Part shown: positions 13,491 to 19,805 of the stretch, piece by piece | How positions within the stretch are numbered: the first letter of the stretch is position 1 | Layout: each line of letters starts with the position of its first letter | Source of the DNA: Actinomycetota bacterium | GTDB lineage: Bacteria > Actinomycetota > Rubrobacteria > Rubrobacterales > Rubrobacteraceae | Direction: 5' to 3' | NCBI GenBank assembly: GCA_020200675.1 | Contig: JAIVIG010000294.1 | Span: 1 to 19,805, forward strand | Length of the DNA stretch: 19,805 nucleotides | Notes under the pieces: generated by a model | Databases searched by the model: none | The model's input: the letters and a program-made list of their open reading frames with translations, nothing else | What the model was told of the DNA's origin: nothing | Program-made: the position numbers and the translations under genes

Positions 13491-13521
13491 GATGCCCCCA
13501 CGCGGGCGGAGCGGGGGCATC
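13491..13521 (-). terminator. Intrinsic terminator after the truncated MFS copy
   Basis: GATGCCCCC at 13491-13499 and GGGGGCATC at 13513-13521 form a perfect 9-bp GC-rich stem. On the minus strand it is followed by the T-rich TTATTGTTAG. It lies 22 bp after the stop of the second MFS copy. A degenerate version occurs at the same place after MFS copy 1 (about 10977-11012), as expected for a duplicated unit. Confidence 0.7.
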
Positions 13522-13542
13522 ATCCTTACAGTAGAACCTCGT

Positions 13543-14799
13543 TCAGCTGGTCGTCATCGTACCCTGCCTCCCTGCGGCGGCCCCTTCCTCTTCCGCGACG
13601 TCCTCGGCCATCTCGTCCTCGTAAGTCTCCGTGACCATGTACACGCAGAAGAAGGTGAGGACCGCCATAGCGAATATGTAGAGGGAGACCGAGACCGAGG
13701 TGCCCGTCCAGTCCAGCAGGGAGACCATTATGATCGGCGCGAGCCCACCCGCGAAGACCGCCGCGAGTTGATAGCCTAAAGAGGCCCCGGAATACCGCAC
13801 CTTCCGACTAAACATCTCCGAGAAGAGCGCCGCCTGTGGTCCGTACATCATGCTCAAGAACATTTGCCCGACGACGAGCGCCACACTGATCAGCACGATG
13901 TTGGCCGTATCCACGAGCCAGAACATAGGGAAGGCCCACAGCCCCAGCAGTACGGCTCCCGCCAAGTAAACGGGACGCCGCCCCATGCGATCGGAGAGCA
14001 GGGAGAAGGCCGGGATGAAGAAGATCTGGAAGATACTGGAGATCAAGACAGCGAACAGCATACTGCTTCTTGTGAGACCAAGATCTCTCGTACCGTAGTC
14101 CAGGATACCGGTAATCATGATGTAGAAAGAGCCGTTGACGACGAAGAACGCCCCTGCAGCGAGCAGTATCTGCTTGGGATGCTCTCGGATCACCTCCAAC
14201 ATGGGAGAGCGCTCCGGTTGTTCATCGCCCTCCGCCTCTTGCCTCTCCTGCGCCATCTGCTCCAGCCGCCTGAACGCCGGTGTGTCTTCGAGCTTGAGTT
14301 GTATGTACATCGCCAGACCGATGAGGATGATGCTCGCCAGGAACGGGATGCGCCAGCCCCAGGCGTTAAACGCATCCGCAGACATGGCCGCCGCAAGCAC
14401 GAGGAAAGACACGTTCCCGAGCACGACCCCGATTGGGACGCCCATCTGGGCGAAGCTGCCGTAGAATCCCCGCTTGCTTGGGGGAGCGTACTCCGTCGCT
14501 AGAAGAACCGCACCACCCCACTGCCCGCCTACGGCGAGCCCCTGACAGATGCGCAATACAAAGAGCGCTACCGCAGCCCATATACCGATGCTAGCGTAGG
14601 TCGGCAGAAAACCTATAAGCGTCGTCGCTACGCCCATCAGTAACAGCGCAATTACCAGAGTTCTCTTGCGACCGAGCCTATCTCCGAAGTGGCCGAAAAG
14701 CACGCCGCCCACTGGACGGGCAAAGAAGCCAACAGCCGCCGTGCTGAACGAGGCCAGCACCCCGGCTACCGGGTCGATGTCCGCCGGGAAGAATATTCC
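13543..14799 (-). pseudogene. MHS-family MFS transporter, N-terminally truncated copy 2
   Basis: Closely related to the intact transporter at 11053. The frame 13543-14760 encodes 405 residues with GHFGDRLGRK, LRICQGLAVGGQWGGAVLLATEYAPPSKRG and SDRMGRRPVYLAG motifs and an acidic tail. Homology continues to about 14799 (GIFFPADIDPVAG), then a TAG at 14817-14815 closes the frame. The first membrane span and leader (GSAIEWYDFFIYL in copy 1) are absent. The only conventional start near the break is GTG 14760, with no good Shine-Dalgarno. The promoter-like segment 14814-14860 is fused almost directly to codon ~40, indicating a deletion of roughly 170 bp relative to copy 1. Function is unlikely without span 1. 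Confidence 0.8.
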
Positions 14800-14912
14800 G
14801 ACGATCCCTAAACGCTACCCGTTGAGTTCTCCTATAGAGTTCCCTTCCCCAAGCTCTGCTCCGCAGAGTAGTTGACCGCGGAGCTAGAGTCAATCGCTGC
14901 TTCGAGCCTGTT

Positions 14913-16901
14913 CTAGCCTCCGTACCTCCCGGCCAGCTCGACGAAGTCGTCGAGGGCTTCGGGGTTGCTCAAGGAGTCCCTGCTGGCCGCTTCCTCGGGC
15001 GACTTGCCCGAGAGGATCTTCTTTACGGGCACTTCGAGCTTCTTGCCATTGAGGGTGCGGGGCACGTCGTGGACGGCCAGGATCTCGTTGGGCACGTGCC
15101 GCGGCGAGGCGCTCTCGCGGATGCTCTTCTTGATTCTGTCCTCAAGGTCTTCGTCGAGCTCCACGCCTTCTTCAAGGACCACGAAGAGCGGCATTATCGC
15201 GTCGCCGTCTTGCTTCTGGATGTCGACGACGAGGCTGTCCTGCACCTCCTCGACCTTGTCGACGGCCCGGTAGATCTCGGCGGTCCCCATCCTTACGCCG
15301 CCACGGTTTATCGTGGAGTCGCTCCTGCCGTAGATAACGGCGCTCCCGTCGGGCTTCACCTTGATCCAATCCCCGTGCCGCCACACGCCCGGGTACACGT
15401 CGAAGTAGCTTTCCCGATACCGCTCCCCGTCGGGATCGTTCCACAGGTACAGCGGCATCGAAGGCATGGGCTCGGTGATGACCAGCTCCCCGACCTCGTC
15501 CACGAGCGAGTTCCCATCCTCGTCGAAAGCCTCGACCTTAGCCCCGAGAGAGCGGCACTGCAACTCGCCGGAGCGGACGGGTAGCAAGGGACACCCCCCC
15601 ACGAACGCCGTACACAGGTCGGTGCCGCCGCTCGTCGAGAAGAGCCACACGTCATCTTTCACGTTCTCGTAGACCCAGTCGAAGCCCTCCGGGGGAAGCG
15701 GCGAGCCGGTAGATCCTATGCTCTCGAGCGCGGAGAGATTGTAGTCGCGCCCGGGCTCGATGCCTGCTTTCATGCAAGAGGTCAGGTAGCCCGCACTCGT
15801 CCCGAAGCAGGTCATGCCGGTCTCCCCGGCGAACTCCCAGAGGACGTTCATGTCCGGATATCCGGGGTTGCCGTCGTAGGTGAGAACGGTCGAGCCGGCC
15901 AGCAAGCCACTCACCACCACGTTCCACATCATCCAGCCCGTCGTGGTGAACCAGAAGAACCTGTCGCCCGACGATAGGTTCATATGCAGGTGCATCTTCT
16001 TGAGGTGCTCCAGCAAGATGCCGCCGTGCCCCTGCACTATAGCCTTGGGGAGCCCCGTGGTCCCGGAGGAGTACAACACCCACAACGGATGGTCGAACGG
16101 CACTTGCTCGAATTCTAGTTCGGCCCCCTCGTGCCCGGAGAGCAAGTCGTCCCAGAGGACCACGTTCTCCAGACCACCCGTCTCCGGCTCCTCGTTGAGG
16201 TACGGCAGGACGACGGTCTTCTCTAGCGTGGGGATCTCCTCCTGAAGCCGCGCCAAGACCTCGATGCGGTCGTGGTCCTTGCCGCCGTAACGGTAGCCGT
16301 CCACGGCGAAGAGTACCTTCGGCTCTATCTGCGCGAAGCGGTCCACCACGCTCCCCACCCCGAAGTCCGGCGAGCAGCTAGACCACACGGCCCCCAGGGA
16401 CGCGCAGGCGAGAAAAGCCACGATCGCCTCCGGCACGTTCGGCACGTAGGCCACGACCCGGTCGCCGCGTTCGACGCCCAAATCTTTCAGGCCCGCGGCC
16501 AGGGCACCGACCTGCTCCTGCAGCTCCCGCCAGGTCACCTCCGAGAGCGGCCGTAGCTCCGACTGCTGCATCACCGCTGGTTCGTCGAGCCGATCTTCGG
16601 CGTTGCGGAAGACGTGCTCGGCGTAGTTGAGCTCGGCCCCCTCGAACCACTTAGCCCCGGGCATCTCGTGGCTACCGAGCACCCTCTCGTACGGCCTGGA
16701 AGCCTGCACGTCGAAGTACTCCCAGATGCTGGCCCAGAACTCTTTGAGTTCATTTACGGACCACTCCCACAACTCCCCGTAGTCGTCGAAGGAGAGTCCC
16801 TTCTCGCGTTCCAGCCACTCCATGTAGCCGGAGATGTTCGCGTTCTCCTTGAACTCTTCTGAGGGTTCCCAGAGCGGGGTCCCTTCGGCTGCTTCGGTCA
16901 T
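14913..16901 (-). CDS. Acetoacetyl-CoA synthetase (acetoacetate-CoA ligase)
   Basis: A 662-residue adenylate-forming enzyme that activates acetoacetate with ATP and CoA; the length is typical for the family. The N-terminal ACS-type domain opens PLWEPSEEFKENANISGYMEWL. The AMP-binding loop is YSSGTTGLPKAIVQGHGG (about 277-294). The hinge region is GRSDSTINRGGVRMGTAEIYR, and LNGKKLEVPVKKILSG near 617-632 carries the catalytic lysine. EHLKKMHLHMNLSSGDRFFW and GSPLPPEGFDWVY are hallmarks that separate this family from acetyl-CoA synthetase. The ATG at 16901 is chosen for its AAAGGA eight bases upstream and the family N-terminus; a frame to 16967 overlaps the upstream gene. It is second in an operon, 40 bp after the 3-hydroxybutyrate dehydrogenase. 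Confidence 0.94.
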   Translation of the reverse strand: MTEAAEGTPLWEPSEEFKENANISGYMEWLEREKGLSFDDYGELWEWSVNELKEFWASIWEYFDVQASRPYERVLGSHEMPGAKWFEGAELNYAEHVFRNAEDRLDEPAVMQQSELRPLSEVTWRELQEQVGALAAGLKDLGVERGDRVVAYVPNVPEAIVAFLACASLGAVWSSCSPDFGVGSVVDRFAQIEPKVLFAVDGYRYGGKDHDRIEVLARLQEEIPTLEKTVVLPYLNEEPETGGLENVVLWDDLLSGHEGAELEFEQVPFDHPLWVLYSSGTTGLPKAIVQGHGGILLEHLKKMHLHMNLSSGDRFFWFTTTGWMMWNVVVSGLLAGSTVLTYDGNPGYPDMNVLWEFAGETGMTCFGTSAGYLTSCMKAGIEPGRDYNLSALESIGSTGSPLPPEGFDWVYENVKDDVWLFSTSGGTDLCTAFVGGCPLLPVRSGELQCRSLGAKVEAFDEDGNSLVDEVGELVITEPMPSMPLYLWNDPDGERYRESYFDVYPGVWRHGDWIKVKPDGSAVIYGRSDSTINRGGVRMGTAEIYRAVDKVEEVQDSLVVDIQKQDGDAIMPLFVVLEEGVELDEDLEDRIKKSIRESASPRHVPNEILAVHDVPRTLNGKKLEVPVKKILSGKSPEEAASRDSLSNPEALDDFVELAGRYGG

Positions 16902-16941
16902 CTGAAAGTTCCTTTCCTCTAGTTTCGCCGTTTCTTTCCGC

Positions 16942-17730
16942 TCACCACGCGGCCGTCGCGCCGCCATCCATCGTCAGGGAAGCGCCGTTAATGAACGACG
17001 CCTCCGGGGTGCAGAGGAACGCGGCCACCTCGGCCACCTCCTCGGGCTCGATGAGGCGTTTGATCGCCGGCCCCGTGAGCATCACTTTCTCTATAACCTC
17101 GTTCTCCGGTATCCCCCGGGTCCTGGCCTGGTCGGCGATCTGACCCTCCACGAGCGGCGTCCTGACGTACGCCGGACAGATGGTGTTCGACGTTACGCCG
17201 TGCGGGCCTCCCTCCAGAGCCACGACCTTCGAGAAACCCTCCAGGCCGTGCTTGGCCGAGATGTATCCCGCCTTGAACGGCGAGGCGCGCAAACCGTGTA
17301 CGCTGGAGATGTTGATCACACGCCCCCACCCCTTCTCGTACATGCCCGGCAACGCCGAGCGCACGATCCGGAAAGGCGCTTCCAACATGACCCGCAGTAT
17401 CATGGAGAAGCGTTCGGGCGGAAAATCTTCTACGGCGGCCACGTGCTGCAGGCCCGCATTGTTCACCACGACATCAGCCTCGATGTTCATGCTGTCGAGC
17501 ACCTCGTAGTCGGAGAGATCCGCCTGCATCGCCTCGCCGCCGATCTCGCCGGCCACCTCCCTTGCGGCGTCGCCGTTGAGGTCGAGCACGGTGACCGTAG
17601 CACCGGCCCGGGCCAGCCTCTCGGCGCAGGCACGTCCAATACCGCTCGCCGCCCCGGTGACCAGGGCGCTGCACCCGGTCAGGTCCAGCCGGACGGCCGA
17701 AGTTCCCGGGGCTACGGAAAATTCACCCAT
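16942..17730 (-). CDS. 3-hydroxybutyrate dehydrogenase (SDR)
   Basis: A 262-residue short-chain dehydrogenase that would oxidise (R)-3-hydroxybutyrate to acetoacetate with NAD. The cofactor loop is TGAASGIG (25-32), NNAG is at about 90-93, and the catalytic Ser143, Tyr156 and Lys160 are in SSVHGLRASPFKAGYISAK. GLQHVAAVEDFPPERF, SVHGLRASPFKAGY and NTICPAYVRTPLVEGQIADQA are specific to the 3-hydroxybutyrate dehydrogenase subfamily rather than generic SDRs. The start has GAGAGGA three bases upstream. It is first in an operon with the acetoacetyl-CoA synthetase, giving the two consecutive steps of ketone-body or polyhydroxybutyrate-monomer use. Confidence 0.93.
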   Translation of the reverse strand: MGEFSVAPGTSAVRLDLTGCSALVTGAASGIGRACAERLARAGATVTVLDLNGDAAREVAGEIGGEAMQADLSDYEVLDSMNIEADVVVNNAGLQHVAAVEDFPPERFSMILRVMLEAPFRIVRSALPGMYEKGWGRVINISSVHGLRASPFKAGYISAKHGLEGFSKVVALEGGPHGVTSNTICPAYVRTPLVEGQIADQARTRGIPENEVIEKVMLTGPAIKRLIEPEEVAEVAAFLCTPEASFINGASLTMDGGATAAW

Positions 17731-18065
17731 TGTCCTCTCCCCGTTCTAGAAATCGCCAATCCCTACTCTAGGGCCTTTACCCCAACCCGGCCCTCGAAAA
17801 TCAGTATAAGTCAAGCCCCCGGTGAGCGACAGGCTAGGGCATATCTGGTGAATAGATTCGGCCCTGCTATCCTTCTCGTTGGGCTCTTGAGGTAATGAGA
17901 CAATGATTCGGACGAGGATTGTGGCTGAATTAGTGTGTAAGGCGTCGCGGCATAGCTCTTCATCGAGGGTGCTGGCCCGCGCTTAGCGGTATATGTTGGC
18001 AGCCAAACCGCATGCGCTTAGCGAAAGTGCATCCTCTAGTTCAAGTTGAGAAGAAAAGAAGAAAT
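17731..18065. other. Intergenic region, divergent promoters expected
   Basis: No gene seen. Part of it must drive the 3-hydroxybutyrate dehydrogenase operon on the minus strand. CCCTA-CTC-TAGGG at 17761-17773 is a short palindrome 31-43 bp before that start and might be an operator. A TTGACT on the minus strand near 17810 lacks a well-spaced -10. GCGCTTAGCG occurs twice, at 17979-17988 and 18014-18023, just before the low-GC gene. Base composition falls towards AT from about 17880 rightwards. Confidence 0.5.
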
Positions 18066-18515
18066 ATGAACAAGCGAAAGCCGATAAAAAAGCAGCATGA
18101 GCAGGCTGTCGTGACCGACTTCCTCGGTTGGTATAACAGCATCAGCGGAACCAAGTTCGTCGTTGTAGCTGAGCCGGATCCACCAGAGGCTGTTGCAAGG
18201 TACGAAGACAAACACATCTGGCTGGAAGTTGCCGATGTTTTTTGGGTGGTGGCTCAACCTACGTTGTTTAAGCTTGTAAACGTTCTGAGCGACAAACTGG
18301 CAAAGGCGAGCTACAAGCCATTCTATGAATCGTATGGGCCAGGCATTTTGCTTTTGGCTGTGCATAACCCGTGGTTCGATGAACAGACTATTACAACAAT
18401 GCGTTCGCAATGCAGCGCGGTTAACTGGAGCGACAATCTCAAGCTCTTCGGCAAAGTGTTCATCGCGTTCTTCTCATCCGAAGGACGAACCTTTTACGAA
18501 TGGCGAGCGATCTAA
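18066..18515 (+). CDS. Unrecognised small protein in low-GC island
   Basis: A 149-residue protein I do not recognise by name. It has a basic N-terminus (MNKRKPIKKQHEQ), one stretch of hydrophobic beta-like segments (FVVVAEPDPPEA, HIWLEVADVFWVV, GILLLAVHNPW, GKVFIAFFS) and no signal peptide. The order Glu12, PDPPEA (37-42), WLEV (52-55) resembles the PD-(D/E)XK nuclease-like pattern seen in some small proteins, but the expected lysine is Ala56, so activity is doubtful and the fold is only a guess. I chose ATG 18066 over 18012; both lack a strong Shine-Dalgarno, and AAGAAG precedes 18066. GC is near 47%, far below neighbours, which points to horizontal transfer. An attC-like sequence follows the stop. 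Confidence 0.6.
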   Translation: MNKRKPIKKQHEQAVVTDFLGWYNSISGTKFVVVAEPDPPEAVARYEDKHIWLEVADVFWVVAQPTLFKLVNVLSDKLAKASYKPFYESYGPGILLLAVHNPWFDEQTITTMRSQCSAVNWSDNLKLFGKVFIAFFSSEGRTFYEWRAI

Positions 18516-18565
18516 CAAGCCGCTGAACCAGACGCGAAAGCAGCCCATAAGCTCGGCGTAGAAAT
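18511..18565 (+). other. attC-like sequence (possible gene-cassette end)
   Basis: The stop codon of the low-GC gene lies within TCTAACAAGCCGCTGAACC, which has the RYYYAAC core and the following spacing typical of the 5' half of integron attC sites. About 35 bp on, AGCTCGGCGTAGAA resembles a 3' half (GCGTTAGA) with one T missing. GCCG/CGGC could pair. Pairing elsewhere is poor and no integrase is present in the window. Another candidate end, GTTAGCA near 18614, is also imperfect. Confidence 0.3.
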
Positions 18566-18713
18566 GCTTTCGGCGCTACTGCGCTCGTCGTCACGCTGAT
18601 GACCTTGAGGCAGTTAGCATGTGCGGCTTGGCTACTGAAAGAGGAAGCTGGCAGAAACAAGACAACCCGCCAGGCACGCCTTGGTTGAACTCGCACTGCA
18701 AGCGCAGCGCGGT
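18516..18713. other. Low-GC spacer after the unrecognised gene
   Basis: No gene seen. It contains the attC-like sequence and otherwise non-repetitive, lower-GC DNA. Open frames crossing it on both strands lack family resemblance and ribosome binding sites. The foreign composition ends sharply at the stop of the flavoprotein gene. Confidence 0.5.
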
Positions 18714-19805
18714 TTATGCTCGCCAAGTATCTCTCGCCAGCTCTTCCACAGCGGCCTCGCCGGAGATCTTGCCGAGTACCGTGGCCGCCAGGAGGCCGTT
18801 GCCGCTAGAGTAACCTTTGTAGCCCTTTCCGCTGATGCCCATCGCCGTGCCACCCCCGGCATAGAGACCAGGTATGTACGAACCGTCGGGACGGAGCACC
18901 CGGGCACGAGCATCTACCTTGAGGCCGCCCTGCGTATGGAAGAGCGACCCTCGAACGTGAACGCCGTAGAACGGAGGCTCCAGCGGCCCGTTCTCGAACT
19001 CCGCGCGTCCGAAGGGGTCGGACTCTTCGCCTCGGATGGAGCGGTTGACCTCTTCGACGGTCTCCGCCAGAGCACCGGCGGGCAGCCCGAAGGTCGCGGC
19101 CAGCTCTTCCAGGGTATCGGAGCGTACGACTTTGCCGGCTTCTATGACCTCTGCGAAGCGGGTGCCGCGCGAGGCTTCGTACACTTCTTCGTCGAAGATC
19201 TCCCAGGCCTCGCCGCCGGGCTGGACCATGACAGCGCCCACGTACTCCGAGTAGCCGACCGTTTCGTCCCCGAAGCGTTCGCCGTCGCGGTTGACGAGGA
19301 TTGCGCCGTTCACGACGACGCCCCAGGTGACGAGCGGTCCGTCGGGTGCAGCGACCGAAGCATGACCCTGGTAGGAGCCCATGTGCCGGGTTGCGGCTCC
19401 GAGAGAGACGCCCCAGCGGATGCCCTCGCCGGTGTTGTTCGGCGAGCCGTAGTAGAGCGCCACAGCTGCCTGCGGTCCGAGGTGCTCCTCGACCATCTCG
19501 CGGTTGCCCCCGAAACCGTTGAGCGCCAGGATCACCGCCCCGGCCGCTACGGTACCGTCCGCCGTTTCGACGCCCGAGACCCGCGTTCCATTCCAAACGA
19601 GACCGTGTACCGGGGTGCTCTTGAGGAGCTCTATTCGGGGCTCGTTCCGTACCGCGCTCTCCAGCTGGCGGGCGAGCTCGCTGCCGTAGTGGGTCTTCGG
19701 GCCGTGCATCCGGAGGCGGCTCTGGCCGGGGTAGAGGAAGTCGGTGTAGCAGACCATCTCGCAGCCGGCCTCGTCGGCGAGCCACTCGACGAGCGGAGTC
19801 GACTC
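18714..19805 (-). CDS. FAD-dependent oxidoreductase, flavocytochrome c/ketosteroid dehydrogenase type (partial)
   Basis: The C-terminal 363 residues of an FAD_binding_2 flavoprotein; the frame is open to the window edge, so the N-terminal GxGxxG dinucleotide fold lies outside. The visible part starts ESTPLVEWLADEAG, then has the cap/catalytic domain (YPGQSRLRMHGPKTHYG, VILALNGFGGNREMV, GEGIRWGVSLGAATRHM). It ends with the conserved FAD-closing segment LYAGGGTAMGISGKGYKGYSSGNGLLAATVLG. The family includes fumarate/urocanate reductases and 3-ketosteroid dehydrogenases. The exact substrate, likely an enoate or steroid-like alkene, cannot be told. It is convergent with the low-GC gene. Confidence 0.9.
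   Translation of the reverse strand, partial: ESTPLVEWLADEAGCEMVCYTDFLYPGQSRLRMHGPKTHYGSELARQLESAVRNEPRIELLKSTPVHGLVWNGTRVSGVETADGTVAAGAVILALNGFGGNREMVEEHLGPQAAVALYYGSPNNTGEGIRWGVSLGAATRHMGSYQGHASVAAPDGPLVTWGVVVNGAILVNRDGERFGDETVGYSEYVGAVMVQPGGEAWEIFDEEVYEASRGTRFAEVIEAGKVVRSDTLEELAATFGLPAGALAETVEEVNRSIRGEESDPFGRAEFENGPLEPPFYGVHVRGSLFHTQGGLKVDARARVLRPDGSYIPGLYAGGGTAMGISGKGYKGYSSGNGLLAATVLGKISGEAAVEELARDTWRA

Noticed and set aside
18460..18726. Minus-strand 88-codon frame across the low-GC spacer
   Set aside because: It overlaps the island gene antisense, has no recognised motif and no ribosome binding site.
1..19805. tRNA, rRNA, CRISPR array, riboswitch or replication origin
   Set aside because: I saw no cloverleaf with conserved T-loop, no rRNA motifs, no regularly spaced repeats and no known riboswitch core on either strand.

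Overview
The window looks like a high-GC Gram-positive chromosome. GC-rich codon use, gene families and leader sequences fit Actinomycetota, and Rubrobacter or a relative is my best guess. That guess rests on overall resemblance only, with no rRNA or marker gene to confirm it. There are no tRNA or rRNA genes and no CRISPR array.

Layout. (1) 1-3970 is a mobile-element block: a hairpin, a short IS5-type inverted-repeat element, an alpha/beta-hydrolase gene, an intact IS5-family transposase, and an IS701-type element. The IS701-type element's transposase tail lies in the -1 frame after an A4G6 run and continues into an IS5-like helix-turn-helix domain. A perfect 17-bp inverted repeat encloses hydrolase plus IS5 transposase, and CTAA flanks the whole block on both sides. 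(2) 3988-9107 is ordinary chromosome: a YihY/BrkB membrane protein, a divergent family-2 glycosyltransferase, then a tight operon of a secreted LolA-like/DUF4367 protein, an ABC ATPase and an ABC-2 permease, ending at a weak terminator. (3) 9125-10263, minus strand, holds a GNAT acetyltransferase and a SAM methyltransferase coupled by ATGA. The acetyltransferase has its Shine-Dalgarno and conserved N-terminus placed on an ATA codon. (4) 10274-14860 is a decayed direct duplication. Each copy reads MHS-type MFS transporter, crotonase 5' stub, zinc-alcohol-dehydrogenase fragment. Copy 1 keeps the intact transporter; copy 2 has lost the transporter's N-terminus and runs into the 3' end of an atoE-type short-chain fatty acid transporter. 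A 195-bp dehydrogenase tract is about 96% identical between copies while its flanks are far more diverged. (5) 14913-17730 is a two-gene operon, 3-hydroxybutyrate dehydrogenase then acetoacetyl-CoA synthetase. (6) 17731-18713 is a lower-GC island with one small unrecognised gene followed by an attC-like sequence. (7) An FAD-dependent oxidoreductase runs off the right edge.

How the genes work together. The 3-hydroxybutyrate dehydrogenase and acetoacetyl-CoA synthetase would convert 3-hydroxybutyrate to acetoacetate and then acetoacetyl-CoA, the standard route for using ketone bodies or polyhydroxybutyrate monomers. The adjacent MHS transporters, atoE remnant, crotonase stubs and dehydrogenase pieces look like the remains of a larger organic-acid or short-chain acyl-CoA catabolic locus that was duplicated and then broken by deletions. 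The LolA-like/ABC operon is a separate envelope or efflux unit of unknown substrate.
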